Positions 1 through 7,160 of a DNA stretch of 64,000 bases are shown here, piece after piece. Source of the stretch: Vibrio gelatinilyticus (lineage in GTDB: Bacteria > Pseudomonadota > Gammaproteobacteria > Enterobacterales > Vibrionaceae); contig NZ_JAJNNZ010000015.1 of NCBI RefSeq assembly GCF_022836845.1, positions 27,293 to 91,292 on the forward strand, in the 5' to 3' direction. Made by a program: the position numbers and the translations under genes. The notes beneath the pieces are model-generated. The model had not been told where the DNA came from, searched no databases, and saw only the letters and a program-made list of their open reading frames with translations. The stretch's first letter is position 1. Each line of letters starts with the position of its first letter.

Positions 1-306
1 ACAGGCGCCAAAGTAGGGAACCAGAAGAAATTCAGTGACGTTATTCTCATCGCCCTCTAGTGGGATCACAAATCCTGGTAACCTAACTTGGCTGCCATTG
101 AGTTCCTGGCGCACGCTGCCTATTTTTGACTGCAGTGCGGCGTTTCCTGAATGATCGGCATTTGGCATTCCCATGGCATCAAATTGGTTTCTTTCTGATT
201 TAGGTATTAAATCAATCCAATCGAGCGTCAATGGTGATTCGTCATTGGCGAAAGAGAATGTTGCGGTACAGAGCAGTGTTGCCAGTATTAATAGTTTTTT
301 CATCAT
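1..306 (-). CDS. DUF3299-type periplasmic protein, last gene of the zinc-uptake operon (partial)
   Basis: The gene runs off the left edge, so only about the first 100 residues are seen. They start with a signal peptide (MKKLLILATLLCTATFSFA) followed by a mature part containing DLIPKSERNQFDAMG and VRLPGFVIPLEGDE. This is the pattern of the DUF3299 family, whose members often accompany FtsX-like ABC transporters. The start could be the first or second of two adjacent ATG codons. The gene begins 11 bases after the permease stop, so it is very probably the next gene of the same operon. Its biochemical role is not known to me; a periplasmic accessory role in metal uptake is inferred from the neighbours. 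Confidence 0.75.
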   Translation of the reverse strand, partial: MMKKLLILATLLCTATFSFANDESPLTLDWIDLIPKSERNQFDAMGMPNADHSGNAALQSKIGSVRQELNGSQVRLPGFVIPLEGDENNVTEFLLVPYFGAC

Positions 307-317
307 AGTGTTCTACG

Positions 318-1577
318 TTAAATGCGTATGGTCATACCGTCACTCAAAGACTGACGATACGCTCTAAAAGCTGGAATAAAGCCAATAACAATACTCGCAA
401 ACTGCACACAGCCGAGTAATAGCCATTCATGGCTAGTAATGGCACTGATCTCAATATTAATGCCATAATGAGCCCGAACAAAGGGAGCGGCAAGAGTCAG
501 TAACGTAAATAAGAGACTGATCCCAACCGTGATTCCAAGTAATGTTAGGCCACTGGCTTCACAAATAAGCAAGGCAAAAATGTGCTTAGGTCTTGCTCCC
601 ATTGCTCTCAATATTGCCATTTCTCTTCTGCGCTCTTGCAAACTGGTAAGTAGGCTGCTGAGCATTCCCAGAAACCCTGCGATGACGACAAACACTGAGA
701 CGACCAACAAGGCCTGCTCAGCGATGCTCATCATAGCCCAAAGTTCATGGAGTGCGATGCCGGGTAGAATCGCACTCAATGGTTCATCCGGGTAGGTGTT
801 AATTTGTCTTTGTAGCGCGAAGGTTTGAATTTTACTTTTTAAGCCAATCATCATTGCGGTAATTTGCTTGGGTTGAAAATCAACTTGTTCTAGCTGTTTT
901 TTACTGGGTGTATTCCCCAGATTAGCGCCAGACTCCCAACCGACGTGTATGGCTTCGATAGCCTCTAATGACACATGGACCGTTTTATCTACTGGCGTTC
1001 CGGTTGGTGCTAAAATTCCGACGACTTTGAATGGCAGGTTATCATGACGACTAAAGCCCACATCACTGATACCGTGTGCAATGATGAGCTTGCTACCAAT
1101 ATCGTAGCCTAATGATTTCGCAACGTCTGAGCCTAGCACCGTTTCAAATAATCCGTTGAACTGGTGACCTGAAGCGAAGCTTAGTGCCTGTTTTTGTCCG
1201 TACTGGTAATGCTCAAAATAGCTGTGGTTGGTGCCCATCACTCGAAAGCCTTTGTGAGAGTCACCCAAAGATATTGGGATTGCCCAGTCAACGGAGCGGT
1301 GATGACTAAATTCTTCAAAGCTTTTCCAGTCAATATTATTGGTGGCATTACCAATACGGAAAACCGAGTAAAGAAGCAGATTCACTTGCCCTGAACGACC
1401 ACCCACGATGAGATCGGTGCCTGATATTGTGTTAGCGAAACTGCTTTTGGCCTGAGTCCGGATACGCTCAACGCCCATCAATAAAATCACCGAAATAGCG
1501 ACGGTCATAACGGTCAGTAATGCTGTTGTTTTTCGATTAAGCAGGCTTTTCCAAGCAAGTTTTAAAGTGATGCTCAT
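318..1577 (-). CDS. FtsX-like ABC transporter permease (zinc-uptake cluster)
   Basis: This 419-residue inner-membrane protein has the MacB/FtsX layout. One membrane helix lies near residues 17-36, a periplasmic domain of about 240 residues follows, and three helices lie near 285-315, 335-365 and 390-410. The motif RRREMAILRAMGA before the third helix is typical of the family. Its start overlaps the ATPase stop by four bases (ATGA), so the two are translationally coupled and form one transporter. MacB-type permeases usually act as mechanotransmitters rather than true importers. How this one would help zinc uptake is therefore unclear. It lies in a cluster matching the Zrg system described in V. 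cholerae. Confidence 0.88.
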   Translation of the reverse strand: MSITLKLAWKSLLNRKTTALLTVMTVAISVILLMGVERIRTQAKSSFANTISGTDLIVGGRSGQVNLLLYSVFRIGNATNNIDWKSFEEFSHHRSVDWAIPISLGDSHKGFRVMGTNHSYFEHYQYGQKQALSFASGHQFNGLFETVLGSDVAKSLGYDIGSKLIIAHGISDVGFSRHDNLPFKVVGILAPTGTPVDKTVHVSLEAIEAIHVGWESGANLGNTPSKKQLEQVDFQPKQITAMMIGLKSKIQTFALQRQINTYPDEPLSAILPGIALHELWAMMSIAEQALLVVSVFVVIAGFLGMLSSLLTSLQERRREMAILRAMGARPKHIFALLICEASGLTLLGITVGISLLFTLLTLAAPFVRAHYGINIEISAITSHEWLLLGCVQFASIVIGFIPAFRAYRQSLSDGMTIRI

Positions 1578-2263
1578 AGCGCCCTCGCTCGGTTGATATC
1601 TTGTAGGTTTTCGCTTCGGGTAAACAAGGGTTCTAACGTCGGGTCATGACTGACAAAGATTAACGTAGACTTTGCTACGTTGGCTTGCTCCATCAACAGT
1701 TCTATAAAGGCCTCACGATTGTCGTGATCCAAAGCCGATGTCGGTTCATCCGCAATCAGAAATTCAGGTTGACCAATCAGGGCTCTTGCTGCCGCGACTC
1801 GTTGCTGTTGACCGATACTTAGTTCAATCACCGGTTTGTTGAGCAGGTGATGGGGCAGTCTTAAATGTTCTAGCAAGTGTTTGGCTTCTTCGTGCAAAGG
1901 CTCAGTGACTTTCTGCTTGCGAGTGCGAGAAAATTGACAAGGCAGAGTAACGTTATCAATCACAGAAAGATAAGGCAGCAGATTAAATTGTTGGAAGATG
2001 TATCCGATATGATCGGCTCTGAACTTGTCCCGAGCACTGGCTGATAGGGATTTTAGATTCTGACCAAGAGCAACTACATCGCCAGATGTAGCGACATTGA
2101 TACCGGTTAGTAGCCCCAATAAGGTGGACTTACCGCAGCCGCTTGGGCCTTTCAAAAATAAATGCTCACCCTGCTCGATAGCCAGTGATGGGATATCCAG
2201 TGTTGGATCTTGCTCTGGGTGCCATTGGAAAGTCAGATCGGTGAGTTCGATTACTCTAGCCAT
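1574..2263 (-). CDS. ABC transporter ATP-binding protein (zinc-uptake cluster)
   Basis: This 229-residue ATPase of the MacB/LolD class shows Walker A GPSGCGKST at residues 39-47, a Q-loop near 91, the signature LSIGQ at 148-152 and Walker B with ADEPTSALD at 171-179. The signature has Ile in place of the usual Gly at the third position, which is a tolerated variant. It is encoded directly upstream of, and overlapping, the FtsX-like permease, which it should energise in the cytoplasm. The gene before it is zrgA, and a Zur operator lies at the head of the cluster. The zinc role is inferred from that context. Confidence 0.9.
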   Translation of the reverse strand: MARVIELTDLTFQWHPEQDPTLDIPSLAIEQGEHLFLKGPSGCGKSTLLGLLTGINVATSGDVVALGQNLKSLSASARDKFRADHIGYIFQQFNLLPYLSVIDNVTLPCQFSRTRKQKVTEPLHEEAKHLLEHLRLPHHLLNKPVIELSIGQQQRVAAARALIGQPEFLIADEPTSALDHDNREAFIELLMEQANVAKSTLIFVSHDPTLEPLFTRSENLQDINRARAL

Positions 2264-2320
2264 AGTGTCCTCTTATCCTCGCCCCCTAAGCCGCACCATT
2301 ACGGCTTAGGGGGGGGATGC

Positions 2321-2998
2321 TTACAGTTTAATGACAGTGTTGCCTGATGTTAGTTCAGTAGCAGACTGCGCGGCATCAGTTAATAAGTTTACTGATACTT
2401 TTTCTGTAGCTGGGAAGTGAGTGAACCACTGAGTGTCAATCTGGTTTAACTTGCTAAAGTCTTTACACGTAAATTGATATTGGACGCTGAACTCACCATG
2501 GCCGTCGTGACCATGGTCTTTGTGATCGTCGTGGTCGTGATGCTCATCATGGTCTTTGTGATCGTCGTGGTCGTGATGCTCATCATGGTCTTTGTGATCG
2601 TCGTGGTCGTGATGCTCATCGTGGTCTTTGTGATCGTCGTGGTCTTTGTGATCGTCATGATCATGGTGGTCTTCGTGTGACTCCAGCGTCGTGTCGACAT
2701 CTACGTCTACCAGCTTACAACCCGCTGAGGTAGGTAAGATAAGCACGCTATTAACGTCATTGAGGGTTGCCTTTGCTTTGGCGACACTCGCTTTTTCTGC
2801 CTCTGTTTTTGGAGCGTGTTCGAAGCCGACAACGTCCGCCCCTGGTGCGGTAATTTCGACCAGTAAATCTTGGCCGTCTTGCGCGATATTAAACTCCACA
2901 TGGCCGTGAACGTGAGCATCGTGTTGGCGAAAGTTTTCTTCAGCGACAGCAAATTGAGAGACAACAAGCCCGGCTAATAGAGTCATCTTGAGTTTCAT
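2321..2998 (-). CDS. zrgA: ZrgA family (DUF2796) zinc-uptake protein, His-rich
   Basis: This 225-residue secreted protein belongs to the DUF2796/ZrgA family. A signal peptide ends near residue 19 (SQFAVA). The conserved start of the mature protein, RQHDAHVHGHVEFNIA, is itself rich in His. Residues 108-168 form a His/Asp-rich segment built from a 12-residue unit (HKDHDEHHDHDD) and probably bind Zn2+ in the periplasm. Conserved Cys94 lies before the repeats, and another Cys sits after them in the segment YQFTCKDF. A good ribosome site (AAGGA) precedes the ATG. ZrgA is reported as part of a Zur-regulated zinc-import system in Vibrio cholerae, which fits the Zur box upstream and the ABC genes downstream. 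Confidence 0.92.
   Translation of the reverse strand: MKLKMTLLAGLVVSQFAVAEENFRQHDAHVHGHVEFNIAQDGQDLLVEITAPGADVVGFEHAPKTEAEKASVAKAKATLNDVNSVLILPTSAGCKLVDVDVDTTLESHEDHHDHDDHKDHDDHKDHDEHHDHDDHKDHDEHHDHDDHKDHDEHHDHDDHKDHGHDGHGEFSVQYQFTCKDFSKLNQIDTQWFTHFPATEKVSVNLLTDAAQSATELTSGNTVIKL
2514..2670 (-). repeat. 36-bp in-frame tandem repeat encoding the His-rich zinc segment of zrgA
   Basis: The unit reads GGTCTTTGTGATCGTCGTGG on the plus strand and continues with a tail ending in CTCATCAT. It recurs about three and a half times at a 36-base period. It encodes HKDHDEHHDHDD in frame, so copy-number changes would lengthen or shorten the metal-binding segment without a frameshift. The repeats are nearly identical at the DNA level, which suggests recent expansion or homogenisation. 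Confidence 0.9.
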
Positions 2999-3048
2999 GG
3001 GTATTCCTTAAATCTTAATATTTGATAACGATAGATAAATAGTAGGGG

Positions 3049-3342
3049 TTACGTTAGCAAGGGCGGAGAGCGAGCGCTGATGCTCGCAGGCTTACAGTGG
3101 CAGATACTATTATCTATGACTTCAAGAATAGAGATTGAAACGACGCGACAGGGTATGTTGGTGTTGCCAACAGGCAGAGAATGCGTCCCTTTGGTAAAAA
3201 GCGGGCAATGATGCTCTTGGTGGTCGATGTGAGCGTTATAATTATGCTCAATTGATAACGCATTGAGAGCAAGTAGCAGCAGGCTTAGGCACAATACAGC
3301 GCTGAGCCTAGAGCTTGACTTGATATATGAAATCGACGACAT
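3049..3342 (-). CDS. Small secreted or membrane-anchored His/Cys protein at the head of the zinc operon
   Basis: This 97-residue protein has a hydrophobic segment near residues 13-30 that would serve as a signal peptide or anchor. A His-rich patch (HNYNAHIDHQEHHCPLF) follows, and then two more Cys-containing motifs (IPCRV and CHCKP). This architecture recalls the small DUF2607/DUF2946-type proteins found near metal-transport genes, but I cannot assign it with certainty. The start lies 28 bases downstream of a near-consensus Zur operator, and zrgA follows after 50 bases. It is therefore probably the first gene of the Zur-controlled operon. A metal-binding or metal-delivery role is inferred from composition and position. 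Confidence 0.72.
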   Translation of the reverse strand: MSSISYIKSSSRLSAVLCLSLLLLALNALSIEHNYNAHIDHQEHHCPLFTKGTHSLPVGNTNIPCRVVSISILEVIDNSICHCKPASISARSPPLLT

Positions 3343-3365
3343 GCGACTTATTCTCGTTTAATCAG

Positions 3366-3389
3366 AAATTGTTATGTTATAACAAATCT
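3366..3389 (-). promoter_or_regulatory. Zur operator of the zinc-uptake operon
   Basis: The inverted repeat TGTTAT-GTT-ATAACA at 3370-3384 matches the gammaproteobacterial Zur box core (TGTTATANTATAACA), with AT-rich flanks. It lies 28 bases upstream of the first gene of the zinc operon. Zur with bound zinc would block transcription here, and zinc shortage would release it. The zur gene itself is at 51897-52340 of this window. Confidence 0.85.
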
Positions 3390-3446
3390 GAACATTTACC
3401 AATGTAAACGAGTAAAGCGTTCGCATTCAGACGGTGGATCAACAAG

Positions 3447-3464
3447 GGGAGCACACAGGCTCCC
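3447..3464 (-). terminator. Possible weak terminator after ytfJ
   Basis: A GGGAGC / GCTCCC hairpin with a six-base loop lies 20 bases after the ytfJ stop. It is followed on the minus strand by CTTGTTG, a poor T-tract, so it may be weak or Rho-assisted. Confidence 0.4.
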
Positions 3465-3483
3465 GTGTCAGTTTGTTAATGAA

Positions 3484-4035
3484 CTACAGGTTGTCTCTGA
3501 TCATTGCCAGTACTTGTTGAATCTCATCGTCGGTCAAAGCGCCTTCTTTGATGTACAAAATTTTGCCCTGCTTGTCTTGGACGATAATCGCAGAGCTGTC
3601 TTCTTTGAGTTGCCACGCATTGGCGACGATGCCCTTCTCGTCTAGCACCATTGAAGACCAAGGAAACTCCTGTTTGCTATCTTCTGCAGATGATTTTACG
3701 AATGAGCCAGTGCCCCACATCGCATCGTCTTGATTAATAATGGTCGTGGTTTGATAGCTTTCTGGCGGGAACTTGGCTTCCGTAATGGCGGCCATCAGCG
3801 GCGCGTTCATTTTCTTCGCGCTTTTGCGACCTGCAATCGCCTGGATAACCCGAACTTTTCCAAGCATGTCTTGGCTATTCCATTGCTCATAGCGGATGTT
3901 CTCATTATCGAGCAGCAATTCACCGTGAGATTCAACGGACACACTGTTCACTTGTTGACCAATCCCCAGATTGTTTGCTAGTGCAAGTGCAGGAGAACAC
4001 AGTAGCCCAAGGACTAGGAGAGACTTCATTTTCAT
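3484..4035 (-). CDS. ytfJ: YtfJ family periplasmic protein
   Basis: The protein has about 183 residues with a signal peptide (MKMKSLLVLGLLCSPALA). Its thioredoxin-like fold resembles E. coli YtfJ, visible in VRVIQAIAGRKSAKK early and IVQDKQGKILYIKEGALT near the end. It lacks a CxxC pair, as expected for this family, so it is probably not an active oxidoreductase. An upstream in-frame ATG at 4083 exists. The start at 4035 is preferred because the signal peptide begins there and a GGAAA-type ribosome site precedes it. It neighbours ytfK, msrA and tamAB as in enterobacteria. The function is unknown. Confidence 0.88.
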   Translation of the reverse strand: MKMKSLLVLGLLCSPALALANNLGIGQQVNSVSVESHGELLLDNENIRYEQWNSQDMLGKVRVIQAIAGRKSAKKMNAPLMAAITEAKFPPESYQTTTIINQDDAMWGTGSFVKSSAEDSKQEFPWSSMVLDEKGIVANAWQLKEDSSAIIVQDKQGKILYIKEGALTDDEIQQVLAMIRDNL

Positions 4036-4361
4036 ATTATTTTCCATTGTTATTGAATGAGCGCAGAAACACATAAGGTTCATAAGCCTTTTATTTGCGT
4101 TCCACGAAGGATTTAGCAGCGATTATTGTATGCATTGTCATCAATATGTCAGCATTGATGAGGACGCTTTGAGTGCTACGTAAATCTTGGCATAGCATAA
4201 CAGTATTTTAATAATTGTTGCAAAGTTGTTAATCCCTCTTGAGCCTAGCGATATTTAAGTTATAATCCCCGTATAAGCACAAAGGATATTGTGCGTCGTA
4301 GGTTGTTTATCGTGTTCTGCGCAATCGTGAGTTGTACTCAAACGGATATTGGGGTTAGGTT
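4036..4361. other. Intergenic region between ytfJ and ytfK with the ytfK promoter and leader
   Basis: This is the divergent gap. The right half contains a sigma-70-type promoter toward ytfK and about 95 bases of transcribed leader. The left part would hold the ytfJ promoter, but I cannot place it precisely. No other gene is visible. Confidence 0.6.
4239..4266 (+). promoter_or_regulatory. Probable ytfK promoter
   Basis: TTGAGC at 4239-4244 and a perfect TATAAT at 4261-4266 are separated by 16 bases. Transcription would start near 4273 and leave a leader of about 90 bases before the ytfK ATG. Confidence 0.6.
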
Positions 4362-4562
4362 ATGCTACGAGAATTTTCAGTTTATCGTCCGCGACAGATA
4401 GCTAAGTTTGTGAAGACGCTGTTTAAAGGACAGTTCATCATCGCAGGCATTGGCGTGTTCAGTTTTGATAACGGTAAGGTTTTGCTGCCAGAGGTGGACA
4501 ATAAAAAGCACTTGTCAGTGTTTAAAGAAGTGAATGTTGCAATTGCGACTTTAGCGACGTAA
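4362..4562 (+). CDS. ytfK: YtfK (DUF1107) stringent-response modulator
   Basis: This is a 66-residue cytoplasmic protein. Its pattern YRPRQIAKFVKTLFKGQF, FSFDNGKVLLPEV and KHLSVFKEVN aligns along its length with E. coli YtfK (YNPLQVAKYVKILFRGR... HLSVMSEVN). E. coli YtfK is known to bind SpoT and push it toward (p)ppGpp synthesis under phosphate or fatty-acid starvation. A role in stringent control here is inferred from that homology. The gene sits alone between its own promoter and a strong hairpin terminator, beside ytfJ and msrA as in E. coli. Confidence 0.88.
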   Translation: MLREFSVYRPRQIAKFVKTLFKGQFIIAGIGVFSFDNGKVLLPEVDNKKHLSVFKEVNVAIATLAT

Positions 4563-4588
4563 AGCTGGCAAAGACGTTAAAAATCATT

Positions 4589-4627
4589 AAAGCCCTGATC
4601 ATATCGATGGTCAGGGCTTTAAGTTTT
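4589..4627 (+). terminator. ytfK terminator (also able to serve msrA)
   Basis: The perfect stem AAAGCCCTGA / TCAGGGCTTT (4589-4598 and 4611-4620) has a 12-base loop. T-rich sequence follows on the plus strand and A-rich sequence precedes it, so it can act in both directions between the convergent genes. Confidence 0.8.
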
Positions 4628-4669
4628 TATCACGTGGAGTGATTGATAAGCTATAGCAATAAATTTGGC

Positions 4670-5290
4670 TTAATTTGGAGGGAAGCAAACCCCCGTACCA
4701 CCAAGACCACAATAACCGTTAGGGTTTTTTGCAAGGTATTGCTGGTGGTAGATCTCAGCAAAATAGTACGGGCCAGCAGTGGAGATCTCTGTGGTAATGT
4801 TTGATTCAGCGCCAAGAGCCGACTGGTAAGCGACTTTAGATTGTTGCGCTAGATGCATTTGGGTGTCGTCATAAACATAGATGACAGAGCGATACTGAGT
4901 GCCGATATCATTCCCTTGTCTCATTCCCTGAGTCGGGTCGTGCTTTTCCCAAAATGCCCTGAGTAATGTCTCAAAGTTAACTGTTTGTGTATCGAACACG
5001 ACTTTGACGACTTCGGCGTGTCCGGTTTGTCCACTGCACACTTCTTCGTATGTGGGGTTTTTGGTAAATCCGCCGCTGTATCCCACGGAGGTCGATACCA
5101 CCCCATTGATTTGCCAAAACAATCGCTCTGCCCCCCAAAAGCAACCTAACCCAAACAACACCTGTGCTTGGTTTTCGATTAAAGCTCCGTTGAGGTCACT
5201 GCCATTGATGTAGTGTGGCTCCATAATGGCGATCGGGGTGTCTCGGCCAATTAAAGCGTCGTGCTTTGTTACGGGGTTCGTTGTACTCAT
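4670..5290 (-). CDS. msrA: Peptide-methionine (S)-S-oxide reductase MsrA
   Basis: This 206-residue enzyme repairs oxidised methionine, reducing the S-sulfoxide with thioredoxin as electron donor. The catalytic motif GCFWGAERLF with its active Cys lies near residues 49-58. YSGG and TGHAEVVKVVFD follow, and the Gly/Cys-rich tail NPNGYCGLGGTGVCF carries the recycling cysteines. The N-terminal extension of about 40 residues before the motif matches the long form seen in E. coli. A GAGGA ribosome site precedes the ATG. It is convergent with ytfK and divergent from tamA. Confidence 0.96.
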   Translation of the reverse strand: MSTTNPVTKHDALIGRDTPIAIMEPHYINGSDLNGALIENQAQVLFGLGCFWGAERLFWQINGVVSTSVGYSGGFTKNPTYEEVCSGQTGHAEVVKVVFDTQTVNFETLLRAFWEKHDPTQGMRQGNDIGTQYRSVIYVYDDTQMHLAQQSKVAYQSALGAESNITTEISTAGPYYFAEIYHQQYLAKNPNGYCGLGGTGVCFPPN

Positions 5291-5450
5291 AGGTCTTCCT
5301 CAGCTCCATTTCGACCAGTGACTCACTGAAAAGATGAGATAAATGTTAGTTATTTTTTAAAGTCTTGCTATTAATATACAGACTTAATATCTGAACAGGG
5401 TTATCATTTTAGAGGTCAATGGTGTTGTCTTGGGTTGTACTTGTATACGC

Positions 5451-7160
5451 ATGATAAAACAAATCTACTCATTTTTCTTTGTGCTCCTGTTGCCACTGTC
5501 TGCGTTTGGCGAAGAGCTCAGATTGAACATTAAAGGATTAAAGGGGGCATTGTCAGACAACGTCGATGTTTATGTTTCCGCTATTGCGCAAAGCGACTAT
5601 TCAACATCATTACGTTTTCAGGCTCGACTCACCAATGAACTCAATCAAGCGCTAAGTGCGCTTGGCTATTACAATCCTAAGATAGCCTTCGACATTGTCG
5701 AAAACAGCCAGGAAATCACAGTCAATGTTGACCCTGGGCCTCCGACTGTGGTTGAACTGGTGGACATTCAAATTACCGGTGAAGCCGCCAAAGATGACGA
5801 TTTTATTAAACTGGTTCGCACCTCCCCCATCCAAAAGGGGCAAGTTCTCGATCATAGTCGCTACGACGCCATCAAATCGAATATTCGCAACTTAGCGCTA
5901 CAGAAAGGGTACTTTGAAGGGGAATATACCTTAAGCCGTTTAGAGGTGGTTCCAGAGTTAAATCAGGCCTACGTTCGTCTCTATTTTAACAGTGGCATTC
6001 GCTATTCTTTTGGGTCCTCGACGATAACAGGCAGCCAGATTGATATTCAAAAGGTGCAATCGTTACAGCCCTATAAAACCGGAGACAGCTATCAAGTGTC
6101 GAAGGTCGCTCGTCACAACCAAAATCTTTCCAACACCGAATGGTTTTCTTCGGTGTTTGTTGAACCCGATTTGGAATACATTGGTCAAGGGCGCGAATTA
6201 CCGATGAAAGTCTCACTGGCCCCGCAAGTCAGAAATCAATTTGAAACGGGCTTAGGTTACTCGACCGATGTCGGTGCAAAAGTAAAATTTAAGTGGAAAA
6301 AGCCGTGGGTTAATGAACAGGGGCACAGTTTTGACTCAAGTATTGAATACTCGATCCCAGAGCAGCAAGTGACCGCGGGCTACAAAATTCCACTCGATGA
6401 TGTACTCAATGACTACTACCGCATTCAGTACGGATTAAAGAATGTGAACCGTTCGGATAAGAAGACGCTGGAGTCTAACTTGGCGTTTGAGCGTCACTGG
6501 GTGCTCGAAAGTGGTTGGCATCGCAACTTGTACGTGCGTTACTTGATCGAGGATTATGAACGCAACTTGGAAGGTGATGTTGGCCAGTTTTTGCTCCCAG
6601 GTATTTCTTTTTCCCGCATTGAAACTCGAGGTGGTGTATTACCTATGAGTGGCAACAAACAGACGGTTATGTTTGAGTATGGCGATGACAGTATGTTGTC
6701 TGAAACTAGGGTATTGCGTATGCGCGGTACCTCGGCGTGGATCGGCAGTGTCGGTAGCAATCACCGTGGTTTATTTAAGGTCGACCTAGGGGTAAATGTC
6801 GTTGATGATTTCGCCAAATTGTCACCTTCTTTACGTTTCTATGCAGGCGGTGACAACAGTGTCCGTGGATACGATTACGAGAGCATTTCACCCGTTGATA
6901 GCTCGGGAAAGAAAACGGGCGCGAAATATCTAACAACCTCAACTTTAGAGTACCAATACCGTGTCTATAACGATTGGTGGGGGGCGGCCTTTTTCGATAT
7001 AGGTGATGCGTTTAATGATACTCCTGAATTGAAAAGAGGCGCAGGATTCGGGGTTCGTTGGGTATCACCAGTCGGGCCTATTCGATTTGATTTTGCTTAT
7101 GGCATGGACAAGCCAGAGCCGGAATGGCGATTACACTTTTCGTTGGGACCAGAACTATGA
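5451..7160 (+). CDS. tamA: Outer-membrane assembly protein TamA
   Basis: TamA is an Omp85-family outer-membrane protein of about 569 residues. It consists of a signal peptide (MIKQIYSFFFVLLLPLSAFG), three POTRA-like domains over roughly residues 20-260, and a 16-strand beta-barrel. The barrel includes the conserved segment RFYAGGDNSVRGYDYESISP and the ending PIRFDFAYG...WRLHFSLGPEL, whose last residues suit BAM insertion. An in-frame ATG exists at 5430, but the signal peptide begins at 5451. The tamB start overlaps its stop by four bases. Together TamA and TamB form the translocation and assembly module, linked to autotransporter assembly and phospholipid transport. Confidence 0.94.
   Translation: MIKQIYSFFFVLLLPLSAFGEELRLNIKGLKGALSDNVDVYVSAIAQSDYSTSLRFQARLTNELNQALSALGYYNPKIAFDIVENSQEITVNVDPGPPTVVELVDIQITGEAAKDDDFIKLVRTSPIQKGQVLDHSRYDAIKSNIRNLALQKGYFEGEYTLSRLEVVPELNQAYVRLYFNSGIRYSFGSSTITGSQIDIQKVQSLQPYKTGDSYQVSKVARHNQNLSNTEWFSSVFVEPDLEYIGQGRELPMKVSLAPQVRNQFETGLGYSTDVGAKVKFKWKKPWVNEQGHSFDSSIEYSIPEQQVTAGYKIPLDDVLNDYYRIQYGLKNVNRSDKKTLESNLAFERHWVLESGWHRNLYVRYLIEDYERNLEGDVGQFLLPGISFSRIETRGGVLPMSGNKQTVMFEYGDDSMLSETRVLRMRGTSAWIGSVGSNHRGLFKVDLGVNVVDDFAKLSPSLRFYAGGDNSVRGYDYESISPVDSSGKKTGAKYLTTSTLEYQYRVYNDWWGAAFFDIGDAFNDTPELKRGAGFGVRWVSPVGPIRFDFAYGMDKPEPEWRLHFSLGPEL

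Noticed and set aside
2514..2670. Repeat array that might look like a CRISPR
   Set aside because: The units are contiguous with no spacers and encode an in-frame His/Asp repeat in zrgA.
2446..2700. Minus-strand 84-codon frame rich in Thr/Met inside zrgA, and a plus-strand frame of Val/Met repeats at 2474-2680
   Set aside because: Both are other-frame readings of the His-rich 36-bp repeat. Low complexity and the absence of ribosome sites make them shadows.
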